A stretch of DNA of 64,000 bases, taken from contig CACHWJ010000003.1 of NCBI GenBank assembly GCA_902583635.1, positions 31,072 to 95,071 on the forward strand, written 5' to 3'. Both the position numbers and the translations under genes were made by a program. This DNA is from an uncultured Pelagibacteraceae bacterium (lineage in GTDB: Bacteria; Pseudomonadota; Alphaproteobacteria; Pelagibacterales; Pelagibacteraceae). Position 1 is the first letter of the stretch. Each line of letters begins with the position of its first letter. Below are positions 1-7,619 of this stretch, in pieces. Under the pieces are notes generated by a model, which made no database searches, was not told the DNA's origin, and was given only the letters and a program-made list of their open reading frames with translations.

Positions 1-527
1 CATGGTGCATAGTAATATTAATGGGTGGTACGTGTTATGAGGTAGTCATGGCATATGTATTTAATGCTCCAACTTTATGGAATTTTGATTTTAGCTTACA
101 AATGTATGGAGCAATATTTATGATGGCTGGCGCTTACACGTTAGCAACAGAAGCCCATGTTAGAGGGGATGTTATTTACAGATTATTTCCAACTAAAGTC
201 CAAGGATGGATTGATTTGGTGCTTTATTTTGTTTTCTTCTTCCCGGGTGTAATTGCTCTTGGATTTTATGGATATGAGTATGCAGCAAAAGCTTGGATGG
301 TAAAAGAGACAAGCTGGAATAGTCCAGCGCAAATTCAAATTTATATGGCAAAATCCTTAATTCCCCTTGCAGGAACGCTTTTAACAATTCAAGGAGTTAG
401 TGAAGTTTTTAGATCGATTATATGTATTAGAACTGGCCATTGGCCAGAAAGGCAGGCTGGTGCAGAGGAAACAGAAAAAATACTAATGAGAAAATCAAAA
501 GAGAATGAAAAAATAGATGTTATTTAG
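1..527 (+). CDS. TRAP transporter small permease (DctQ family), 5'-truncated by window edge
   Basis: Small membrane subunit of a tripartite ATP-independent periplasmic (TRAP) transporter, which imports carboxylate-like solutes with a sodium or proton gradient. The reading frame is open to the window edge (first complete codon at base 3). The residues before the first ATG (base 21) are hydrophobic and continue the first DctQ helix, so the real start lies upstream. The family hallmark is visible in the EVV..YVFNAPT.W segment, followed by further membrane helices and a charged C-terminal tail. It overlaps the large-permease gene by 11 bases, which implies coupled translation. The solute-binding subunit is not in the window and is probably just upstream. 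Substrate unknown. Confidence 0.88.
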   Translation, partial: WCIVILMGGTCYEVVMAYVFNAPTLWNFDFSLQMYGAIFMMAGAYTLATEAHVRGDVIYRLFPTKVQGWIDLVLYFVFFFPGVIALGFYGYEYAAKAWMVKETSWNSPAQIQIYMAKSLIPLAGTLLTIQGVSEVFRSIICIRTGHWPERQAGAEETEKILMRKSKENEKIDVI

Positions 528-1878
528 TTTAACAAATCCTGAAATAGCAATTTTAATGATGGTAATATTTTTATTTGCTGTCTTATTAGGTTTCCCAATA
601 GCTTTCACTTTAATGGCAATGGGTTTAGGATTTGGGTATTACGCTTATTTTGATCCCGCAAGAATGGACCATCTTTTTGATAATAGGATTTTCAAATTAT
701 TTGTTCAAAACACTTATTCTGTGATGGATAATCATGTTCTTACCGCTGTTCCACTGTTTCTTTTTATGGGATATCTAGTGGAAAGAGCCGGAATAGTAGC
801 AAGACTGTTTTATGCTATTAGACTTGCATCCCACTCTTTACCAGCCTCAATGGCAGTTGCAGCATTAGTCACTTGTACCCTCTTCTCAACAGCAACAGGA
901 ATTATTGGAGCAGTTGTAACATTAATGGGTTTATTGGCTTGGCCGGCAATGGTCAAAGCAGGCTACGATAAAAAATTTGCATCTGGTGTTATATGCGCAG
1001 GTGGATGTCTTGGAATATTAATTCCTCCCAGCATCATGCTTATTGTTTATGCGGTAATTGCTCAATTATCACCATTAAGACTGTTTGCAGCTGCAATTTT
1101 CCCTGGGTTAATGTTAGCTGGACTATATATCGTTTATGCTGTGGTCTTAGCTTACTTTAATCCATCAATTGCACCAAAGCCGCCAAAAGAAGAAATACCT
1201 CCAAGGTCTGTAATTTTGAAGGAGGTGTTGGTATCTTTTCTTCCGTTATTTTCATTAATTATATTAGTGCTAGGTAGTATTCTTGCAGGCTTAGCAACAC
1301 CCGCAGAAGCTGCAGGAGTTGGAGCATTTGGAGCTTTAGTTTTATCTTTCTTTTACAAATCTTTGAAATGGAAAAATTTTAAAGAGTCTGTTTTCTTGAC
1401 TGCAAAAACTACAGCAATGATTATGTGGTTGTTCATTGGCTCGTGGACATTCGCTTCTGTATTTTCATATCTTGGTGGTCATGAGGTCTTTGAGCATTTT
1501 TTTAAATCTATGGATATTCAACCTTGGCAGTTTTTAGTAATCACTCAAATAATTATTTTTTTATTGGGATGGCCTCTAGAGTGGACAGAAATTTTAATTA
1601 TATTTGTTCCAATATTTTTACCTTTGGTAGAATTTTTTGGAGTAAACCCTTATTTTTTTGCAATGTTAATTGCTTTAAACTTACAAACTTCATTTTTAAC
1701 ACCTCCAATGGCCATGTCAGCTTATTACTTAAAGGGAGTGCAATCTAGAAATGTAGAATTGATGGAAATATTTAAGGGAATAATGCCCTTTTTAGCTATT
1801 GTAATTATTGGAATGATTTTAATGTATAAATTTCCAGCCATAGCTTTATGGCTGCCTGAGAAATTATTTGCTAATTAA
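517..1878 (+). CDS. TRAP transporter large permease (DctM family)
   Basis: Large, transport-catalysing membrane subunit of a TRAP transporter (453 residues, normal for DctM). It is hydrophobic throughout with about a dozen predicted membrane segments. DctM-type signatures include a GFPIAFTLMAMG-like N-terminal motif, a central GGCLGILIPPSIMLIVYAV segment and a C-terminal FLTPPMAMSAYYLKG motif. It starts inside the 3' end of the small-permease gene and is followed 3 bases later by an amidase gene, so the three are probably one operon. The amidase neighbour could hint at an amide or amidated acid as substrate, but that is only inference; TRAP substrates cannot be read from the permease. Confidence 0.93.
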   Translation: MLFSLTNPEIAILMMVIFLFAVLLGFPIAFTLMAMGLGFGYYAYFDPARMDHLFDNRIFKLFVQNTYSVMDNHVLTAVPLFLFMGYLVERAGIVARLFYAIRLASHSLPASMAVAALVTCTLFSTATGIIGAVVTLMGLLAWPAMVKAGYDKKFASGVICAGGCLGILIPPSIMLIVYAVIAQLSPLRLFAAAIFPGLMLAGLYIVYAVVLAYFNPSIAPKPPKEEIPPRSVILKEVLVSFLPLFSLIILVLGSILAGLATPAEAAGVGAFGALVLSFFYKSLKWKNFKESVFLTAKTTAMIMWLFIGSWTFASVFSYLGGHEVFEHFFKSMDIQPWQFLVITQIIIFLLGWPLEWTEILIIFVPIFLPLVEFFGVNPYFFAMLIALNLQTSFLTPPMAMSAYYLKGVQSRNVELMEIFKGIMPFLAIVIIGMILMYKFPAIALWLPEKLFAN

Positions 1879-1881
1879 TAA

Positions 1882-3219
1882 ATGGACCATATCGTTAATG
1901 ATTCAGTTTCAACGTTAGTTAAGAAAATTAATAATTCACAATTAACTTCAGTTGATATTTGTGAGGCGTATCTAAAAAGAATAGAGAAATTTGACAAAAT
2001 TATTAAAGCCTGGGCTTATTTTGATAAAAAATTATTTTTAGAGAAAGCGAAAGAAGCTGACGATTATAAAAAATCTGGAAAACCTATAGGTCCATTACAC
2101 GGAATACCTGTCGCGGTAAAAGATATTGTTGGCACAATAGATATGCCAACTGAATGTGGTACTACAATAAGAAAAGGAAAATCATATTCTCAAAACGCAG
2201 AAATAATCGATTTACTCCATTCAGCAGGTGCTATTGTAATGGGAAAGACAGCGACTTCAGAATTAGCTTATCTTGGTCCATCTGAAACTTCAAATCCACA
2301 CGATTCAACTAGAACACCTGGTGGATCCTCGAGTGGATCTGCAGCTGTTGTTGCATCATATATGGCTCCTTTATCTATAGGATCTCAAACTGGTGGATCA
2401 ATAATAAGACCAGCTTCATATTGTGGTGTAGTAGGTTATAAACCATCTTATGGACTTATTTCAAGAAATGGAGTTCTTAAAACTTCTGATAAACTTGACC
2501 ACATAGGTGTATTTGGTAGATCTGTTGAAGATGTCGCTCAGCTTGCAAAAATCTTGATTAAAAAAGACTCATATGATGCAGCTACTGTATATTTTTCAGC
2601 TGATAATATGATTGAAGCAATTCATGAGGGCCCTTTATATGAGCCAAAATTTATATTTTATAAAACTGAGTTCTGGAAGATAATTGATAAAAAATCTAGA
2701 GAAAGCTTTGAGTATTTTATTAAATCTTTTAAAAAAAATATCGAGATTTTTGATACACCATCATATTTTAAAGATATTCACAAGTATCATCAAATAATTC
2801 ATGAAACAGACTTAGCTAATAATTTTAGTGATTATTATAAGAAATCAAAAAATAAACTTTCTAAATATATGCAAACTGCAATTAAGAATGGAAACAAACA
2901 TTCTGGAAAAGAATATGCAGAGGCAATTGATTTTATTAAAAGAAGTTATGAGTCATATAAAGAGGTGTTTGAGGATTACCACGGTATATTAACACCATCT
3001 AGCACTGGGATTGCACCAAAGGGCTTGAAAAGTACTGGAACTGCAGAATTTAATAAAGTCTGGTCTTATTTAGGCACTCCCTGTATTTCTCTTCCTTTAC
3101 TTCAAGGTGAAAATAATTTACCTTTAGGTATTCAGGTTGTTGGTCAAAAATACGATGATAATCGTTTTTTAGGTGTTTCAGCCTGGTTAGAAAAAGAGAG
3201 TAAAAAATTTAATGAATAA
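1882..3219 (+). CDS. Amidase signature family protein
   Basis: Amide hydrolase of the amidase signature (GatA/FAAH-like) family, 445 residues. The Ser-cisSer-Lys triad is readable: Lys80 in AVKDIVG, Ser149 in the GGSSSGSA loop and the likely nucleophile Ser173 in TGGSI. The 24-residue spacing between the two serines matches that in fatty acid amide hydrolase. It is unlikely to be GatA of the tRNA amidotransferase, because no gatC or gatB is adjacent and its context is a TRAP transporter. It lies 3 bases after the large permease and overlaps a 58-residue membrane ORF by 8 bases. Substrate unknown; hydrolysis of an imported amide is a reasonable guess. Confidence 0.85.
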   Translation: MDHIVNDSVSTLVKKINNSQLTSVDICEAYLKRIEKFDKIIKAWAYFDKKLFLEKAKEADDYKKSGKPIGPLHGIPVAVKDIVGTIDMPTECGTTIRKGKSYSQNAEIIDLLHSAGAIVMGKTATSELAYLGPSETSNPHDSTRTPGGSSSGSAAVVASYMAPLSIGSQTGGSIIRPASYCGVVGYKPSYGLISRNGVLKTSDKLDHIGVFGRSVEDVAQLAKILIKKDSYDAATVYFSADNMIEAIHEGPLYEPKFIFYKTEFWKIIDKKSRESFEYFIKSFKKNIEIFDTPSYFKDIHKYHQIIHETDLANNFSDYYKKSKNKLSKYMQTAIKNGNKHSGKEYAEAIDFIKRSYESYKEVFEDYHGILTPSSTGIAPKGLKSTGTAEFNKVWSYLGTPCISLPLLQGENNLPLGIQVVGQKYDDNRFLGVSAWLEKESKKFNE

Positions 3220-3388
3220 ATTAACAACAGTTATTGGTCTTTCCTTTGCAATTTTTTTTCTTGTAGGTTTAGCGACGACCTTAACAAGGTCTATGTTAAT
3301 TGGTTTCTTTGATGTTCTACCTGTATATATATTGATGATTATTGCAATCTCCATGATGATCTACGAAGCTTTCTTCGACAAAAAATAA
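3212..3388 (+). CDS. Small two-helix membrane protein (58 aa), unknown function
   Basis: A 58-codon ORF starting at an ATG that overlaps the amidase stop region (amidase ends 3219) and ending in TAA at 3386-3388. The translation begins MNKLTTVIGLSFAIFFLVGL and has two strongly hydrophobic stretches, about residues 5-20 and 32-50, separated by a short segment containing Thr, Arg and Asp; it ends YEAFFDKK. The 8-base overlap with the upstream stop, the tight fit before the next gene at 3407 and a membrane-protein composition support a real gene. No family recognised. It could be an accessory peptide of the TRAP or EamA transporters beside it, but nothing proves this. Confidence 0.6.
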   Translation: MNKLTTVIGLSFAIFFLVGLATTLTRSMLIGFFDVLPVYILMIIAISMMIYEAFFDKK

Positions 3389-3406
3389 TTTTTTAATTAA
3401 AAAAAA

Positions 3407-4312
3407 TTGCTTAATCAAAAACATAATTTTTTTGCTTTTTCTTTATTGTTTATTCAACCAATTTTTATGTCCTCTAATTTAATAGTTGCTAGAGGTGGTA
3501 TTGAATTTGTTCCCCCAATTTCTCTAGCATTTTGGAGATGGACTTTTGTTTTTATAATCCTTTTACCTTTTACCTATATATCTTTAAAAAAAAATTATTT
3601 AATAATAAAAAAAGAATATAAAAAATTATTTTTCTTAGGTGCTATGGGATGTGGGGTATGTGGTGCTTTTCCATTTCTAGCTGGAGCAACAACAACAGTT
3701 ACCAATATGGCTATTATTTACACTTCATCGCCTATTTTTATAATTTTAATCTCTGCAATTTTTTTTCATGAAAAAATAAATTATCTTAAAATAATTGGAT
3801 TGATTTCTTGTTTAATTGGTGTTTTTGCAATTATTATTAAGGGAGACTTAAACTTATTAATAAATTTAAACTTTACTATTGGTGATTTATGGATGCTTGC
3901 TGCAGCTATAGGCTGGGCATTATATTCAATATATCTTTTTTACTGGAAGTCTGAATTATCAATTTTTCAGAGATTTACATTGGTTTCTCTTTTTGGTGCA
4001 CTCAGTTTGTTGCCTTTTTATATTATTGAAGAGCTTTTAGTAGCTAGAACTACTTTTAATGAACAATTTTATATGTGGGTATTATTTGCAGCTATTTCTC
4101 CGGGTATAATTGCATTCACTTTATATACTCAAGCTCAAAAAAGTCTTGGAGCGTCATTAACTGGATTTACACTTTATGTTTTTACAATTTATGGTGCAAT
4201 TTATGGATATTTTATATTTGATGAAAAACTTGAATCATTTCACTATATAGGCACAGCTTTGGTGTTTTTGGGTGTTTACCTGGCAAAAAAAAATTATGAA
4301 ACTAAAACGTAG
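3407..4312 (+). CDS. EamA/DMT-superfamily permease
   Basis: Drug/metabolite-transporter superfamily membrane protein with two EamA repeats and about ten helices, 301 residues. The first repeat starts with FFAFSLLFIQPIFMSSNLIV and contains the typical FWRW motif near residue 45; the second begins around residue 160 (GDLWMLAAAIGWALYSIYLF). The chosen start is TTG at 3407, because the next in-frame ATG falls inside the first helix and would truncate it. It lies 18 bases after the small membrane ORF and its 3' end overlaps the following hydrolase gene. Members usually export amino acids, nucleosides or other small metabolites; the substrate here is unknown. Confidence 0.85.
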   Translation: MLNQKHNFFAFSLLFIQPIFMSSNLIVARGGIEFVPPISLAFWRWTFVFIILLPFTYISLKKNYLIIKKEYKKLFFLGAMGCGVCGAFPFLAGATTTVTNMAIIYTSSPIFIILISAIFFHEKINYLKIIGLISCLIGVFAIIIKGDLNLLINLNFTIGDLWMLAAAIGWALYSIYLFYWKSELSIFQRFTLVSLFGALSLLPFYIIEELLVARTTFNEQFYMWVLFAAISPGIIAFTLYTQAQKSLGASLTGFTLYVFTIYGAIYGYFIFDEKLESFHYIGTALVFLGVYLAKKNYETKT

Positions 4313-5114
4313 GAATTTTTTCTTGGAAATTATAATTGGAATTATAACTATTTATCTTTCAATATTAATTTTACTTTTTGTATTTCAGCGAAATCTCATG
4401 TACCACCCAGATGAAAATAACTATTTTGGGGATAAGCTAGAAGTAGAAATAGAAAAAGTTAATATCAAAACAAGTGATAACATAAATCTTTTGGGCTGGT
4501 TTCACAACAAGAGTTTAGATAATTATAAAACAATACTTTACTTTCATGGAAATGCAGGAAAACTTGAAAATAGAATATACAAATTAAATCATTTTAAAGA
4601 TTTAGATGTAAATTTTTTAATCATAGCTTGGAGGGGTTTTAGTGGTAATGAGGGAAAACCTACAGAAAATAACCTTTATATTGATGGAAATAGTGCAATT
4701 GATTGGCTTAGAAAAAAGGGTGTAGTTGAAAAAGATATAATTATTTATGGTGAATCGCTTGGTACCGGGATAGCAACAGAGATAGCTCAAAATAAAAATT
4801 TCGCTGGATTAATTTTGGAGACACCTTTTACCTCAATGGTGGAAGCTGCAAAAAATTTTTATCCCTACATACCTGTAGGACTTCTTTTAAAAGATAAATA
4901 CAAAAATAAAGAAAAAATTAAAAATATTAATATTCCTGTTTTGGTCATGCATGGTGAAGCTGATCAAATAGTTCCTTTCTGGATGGGAAAAAAAATATTT
5001 GATTTAGCAAATAATCCAAAATATTCATATTTTACAGAATATGATGACCACATGATGGAGTATGACTCTAAGCTAGTTTCTGAGCTAAATAACTTTTTAA
5101 AAGGATTAAATTAA
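4296..5114 (+). CDS. Membrane-anchored alpha/beta hydrolase (Bem46/ABHD13-like)
   Basis: Alpha/beta-hydrolase with one N-terminal membrane anchor. The start is taken as ATG at 4296 (272 residues) rather than the in-frame GTG at 4272, because the ATG product begins with KLKRR and then a helix, a normal signal-anchor layout. The fold is visible as an FHGNAGK oxyanion loop, a GESLG nucleophile elbow (Ser), an acidic residue in MHGEADQIVPF and a late His in EYDDHMMEYD. This resembles the Bem46/ABHD13/ABHD17 group, whose bacterial members are poorly characterised esterases or thioesterases. It overlaps the EamA gene by 17 bases, so it is probably co-transcribed. Confidence 0.82.
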   Translation: MKLKRRNFFLEIIIGIITIYLSILILLFVFQRNLMYHPDENNYFGDKLEVEIEKVNIKTSDNINLLGWFHNKSLDNYKTILYFHGNAGKLENRIYKLNHFKDLDVNFLIIAWRGFSGNEGKPTENNLYIDGNSAIDWLRKKGVVEKDIIIYGESLGTGIATEIAQNKNFAGLILETPFTSMVEAAKNFYPYIPVGLLLKDKYKNKEKIKNINIPVLVMHGEADQIVPFWMGKKIFDLANNPKYSYFTEYDDHMMEYDSKLVSELNNFLKGLN

Positions 5115-5163
5115 GCCACATTCTAAACAAATATAATTCAAACTTTTATTTTAAGAAATAAGG

Positions 5164-5727
5164 ATGAGAAAATTATATTTATTTATTTTTGTGTTACTTT
5201 CATTAAAAACTTTTAGTTTTGCTAATGAAAATTTATCCTCAGTTGATAATTTATTTCATATTGATCAAATGAATTCTCACAATGAAAACTTTGCTTTATA
5301 TTTTAAAACACGGGAAAAAGCTATTTTGGCAAAGGGAGAAGATAGTAATTATATAAATGATTATCCTAAAGATCTTTATATTTATAATTATAAAACCAAA
5401 AAATCTTTACCATTAATATCTCATGAATGGTTTCCAAGAAAAGCTAAATATTTTTTACAAGAATATGATTTTCCAGTTTTTCCAGATGATTTTGCTTATT
5501 ATTTATTAAAAGATAATAAAACACTTGTAATGATTAGTGCTGTTAAAAGCTTAAGAGCAAACTTTAAATTTGATATTATAGAGAAGAAATTAGAAATTTA
5601 TCCAGTTAATGGAAAGTTTGATTTTATTATTTCTTCAATTGCAAAAGCTTGTGATTATTATGATTTTAAGGATAATTATAAATGCAGTTTTTACAAACCT
5701 TTAATCTCGAGCACTTTAATTAATTAA
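5164..5727 (+). CDS. Exported protein of unknown function (187 aa)
   Basis: No family recognised. The N-terminus is a clear Sec signal peptide: MRK, a hydrophobic stretch of about 15 residues, then SFA before NEN, a plausible signal peptidase I site, so the mature protein is probably periplasmic (about 167 residues). The rest is rich in Tyr, Phe, Lys and Asp, with two cysteines near the C-terminus (in KACDYY and YKCSFY) that could form a disulfide. An AGG-containing ribosome site (AAGG) sits immediately upstream of the ATG. It lies 49 bases after the hydrolase gene and its stop overlaps the convergent ftsY stop within the 8-base palindrome TTAATTAA. Confidence 0.7.
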   Translation: MRKLYLFIFVLLSLKTFSFANENLSSVDNLFHIDQMNSHNENFALYFKTREKAILAKGEDSNYINDYPKDLYIYNYKTKKSLPLISHEWFPRKAKYFLQEYDFPVFPDDFAYYLLKDNKTLVMISAVKSLRANFKFDIIEKKLEIYPVNGKFDFIISSIAKACDYYDFKDNYKCSFYKPLISSTLIN

Positions 5728-6637
5728 TTTGTGTAAAAGCTTCGGCAAACTTTTCTGCTTCAAAAATCTGGAGATCATCTTCCTTTTCTCCTAAACCAAG
5801 AGCAATAATCGGTAACTTATATTTTTTAGCAACTGCTAGAAGAATGCCACCTTTCGCTGTCCCATCTAATTTTGTCATTATTAGTCCCGTAATAGGTATA
5901 ATTTTATTAAATTCTTCAACTTGGCTGATTACATTTTGTCCAGAGGTAGCGTCTAAAACTAAAACTACATCGTGAGGAGCTTCAGAGTCTATTTTTTTTG
6001 TCACGTTTGCAATTTTTTTGTATTCCTCCATTAAATTTTTTTTGTTTTGTAATCTTCCAGCAGTGTCTATCAAAACTTGATCGAATTGATTATTTACCGC
6101 TTCTTCTATTGCTTTATATGCCACTGAAGCCGGATCAGATCCTTGTGATGATTTAGTGATTGAAACGTCTACTTTTTTTGACCAATTTTCTAATTGCTCA
6201 ATAGCTGCTGCTCTAAATGTATCTGATGCAGCAAGCATTACTTTGTTTCCATTGTCTTTAAATATTTTACTAATTTTTCCTATTGTAGTTGTTTTGCCAA
6301 CTCCATTAACTCCAGAAATAAGTATTGCGTTAAGTTTTTCTTTTTTTTTAAAAAATTCAAAATTTTCTAAAGGCTTCATCAATTCGATTATATAATTTTT
6401 TAAAATAATATTTATTTCATCTGATGTATCTTTGCTTGGATCAATTTTAGTTTGGGAAACAATTTCTCTAATTTCTGATGCAGCAGCAATACCAACATCT
6501 GATTGTATCAAATAATCTTCAATCATATCTAAAGTTTTGTCATCTATTTCTTTTTTAATGACAATATTTTTTAAACCAGAACTAAATGCTGACGCGCTTT
6601 TCTTAAAACCAGATTTAAATTTATCAAAAATTCCCAT
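5720..6637 (-). CDS. ftsY: Signal recognition particle receptor FtsY
   Basis: Membrane-associated SRP receptor GTPase that accepts ribosome-nascent-chain complexes from Ffh and passes them to SecYEG. The 305-residue protein is essentially the NG core, without the long acidic A domain of E. coli FtsY. Visible GTPase motifs are the P-loop GVNGVGKT (residues 109-116), DTFRAAAIEQL, the DTAGRL loop and the TKLDGTAKGG guanine-specificity motif. The short amphipathic N-terminus (MGIFDKFKSGFKKS) could serve as the membrane-targeting helix. It overlaps the end of dapF by one base, and its partner ffh is transcribed divergently from the other side of dapF. Confidence 0.97.
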   Translation of the reverse strand: MGIFDKFKSGFKKSASAFSSGLKNIVIKKEIDDKTLDMIEDYLIQSDVGIAAASEIREIVSQTKIDPSKDTSDEINIILKNYIIELMKPLENFEFFKKKEKLNAILISGVNGVGKTTTIGKISKIFKDNGNKVMLAASDTFRAAAIEQLENWSKKVDVSITKSSQGSDPASVAYKAIEEAVNNQFDQVLIDTAGRLQNKKNLMEEYKKIANVTKKIDSEAPHDVVLVLDATSGQNVISQVEEFNKIIPITGLIMTKLDGTAKGGILLAVAKKYKLPIIALGLGEKEDDLQIFEAEKFAEAFTQIN

Positions 6638-7461
6638 TAAATTTTTATGTTAATTTCTTTAATATCAGAAACGGGTCCTTTCATGTGAATACTGTCATTT
6701 TCATCAATAAATATTGATAACTTGCCAGTAGAAAACTCGATATCTACTTTATTACCTGAAAGTCCGTTTCTCAATGCAGCAAAAGCAGTAGCACAAGCTG
6801 CCGTACCACAAGCCTTAGTAAGACCTGCTCCCCTTTCCCACACTTTAACTTTAATTAGTTCTTTATTGACAACTGTTGCTAAAGTGACATTACATTTTTC
6901 TGGAAACAAGGGATGGTGTTCAATTTGTGGTCCAATTTTTTTTATTTCAAAATTTTCATTATTCTCAACAAAAAAAATGATATGAGGGTTACCAACATTT
7001 ACTGCTGTACCTCCAGTATGATTATTATTATTTAGATCAGTTATTTTTATATTAAGGTTATTGGTATCCAATTCTTCAGAAAGTGGAATTTCATTCCACT
7101 CTGTTCTACCTTTCCCTATTTCTGTAGAGACTAGTTTTTCTCCTAATATCTCAGATTTTAAATCACCAGATTGTGTAGTTAAAGTAACTAATGATTTATT
7201 ATTTTCTTTAGATAACAAATCTGCAACACATCTTGTTCCATTTCCACATGCTCCAGAAGTTCCACCATCAGAATTATAAAATTCTAAAGATGCATCAGAA
7301 CTATCATTTTTAGTTATTAATATTAATTGATCACAACCTATAAATTCTCTATCACAAATTTTAATAATTTGCTCTTTGCTTAAATTAGTAATTTTTTGCC
7401 TATTATCTATAATGACAAAATCATTACCTAAACCATCCATTTTAAACGCTTTGATATCCAT
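6637..7461 (-). CDS. dapF: Diaminopimelate epimerase
   Basis: Interconverts LL- and meso-diaminopimelate, supplying peptidoglycan and lysine synthesis in the cytoplasm. The 274-residue length is normal. Both catalytic cysteines of the cofactor-independent racemase mechanism are present: Cys72 in SGACGNGTRC and Cys218 in TKACGTAAC. The N-terminal KMDGLGNDF motif is also canonical. The stop overlaps the ftsY start by one base, so the two genes form a two-gene operon on the minus strand. The promoter must lie in the 158-base spacer shared with ffh. Confidence 0.97.
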   Translation of the reverse strand: MDIKAFKMDGLGNDFVIIDNRQKITNLSKEQIIKICDREFIGCDQLILITKNDSSDASLEFYNSDGGTSGACGNGTRCVADLLSKENNKSLVTLTTQSGDLKSEILGEKLVSTEIGKGRTEWNEIPLSEELDTNNLNIKITDLNNNNHTGGTAVNVGNPHIIFFVENNENFEIKKIGPQIEHHPLFPEKCNVTLATVVNKELIKVKVWERGAGLTKACGTAACATAFAALRNGLSGNKVDIEFSTGKLSIFIDENDSIHMKGPVSDIKEINIKI

Positions 7462-7503
7462 ATATAGATATTTAACTTATTTATTGACTTTTTGAACCTC
7501 TAT

Positions 7504-7605
7504 TATAGGTTGTTGGCGTTTCCGCAAAAACATTAACTTTGCGGTGTCTTTGGAAACAAAGAGATCGACACTAGTCAGCGAGGCTTCGCCCACTAGTGCG
7601 ATTAC
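7504..7605 (+). ncRNA. Candidate structured RNA leader of ffh (three tandem hairpins)
   Basis: Three consecutive perfect or near-perfect inverted repeats fill the spacer before ffh. Hairpin 1 pairs CCGCAAA (7522-7528) with TTTGCGG (7538-7544). Hairpin 2 pairs TCTTTG (7547-7552) with CAAAGA (7557-7562) around a GAAA tetraloop. Hairpin 3 pairs TCG and CACTAGT (7565-7567, 7569-7575) with ACTAGTG and CGA (7592-7601), with a bulged A and an inner GCGA/TCGC stem. GTTTCC (7518-7523) is also complementary to GGAAAC (7552-7557), allowing an alternative fold. A TTGACT box at 7484-7489 could be a -35 element, although the nearest -10-like boxes (from 7501-7504) are spaced too closely. The GC content is locally high for this genome. 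It could be a cis-regulator of ffh or a separate small RNA; the conserved SRP RNA core was not found. Confidence 0.5.
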
Positions 7606-7619
7606 TGCTGTGCAAAAAT

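Noticed and set aside
4272..4295. Upstream GTG start of the membrane-anchored alpha/beta hydrolase
   Set aside because: It would add eight residues before a normal positively charged signal anchor and increase the overlap with the EamA gene; ATG 4296 is preferred.
7504..7605. SRP (4.5S) RNA gene ffs next to ffh
   Set aside because: Neither strand contains the conserved SRP core (GGTCAGG...GGAAGG...AGCAGCC). The hairpins here are short and separate instead of one long helix.
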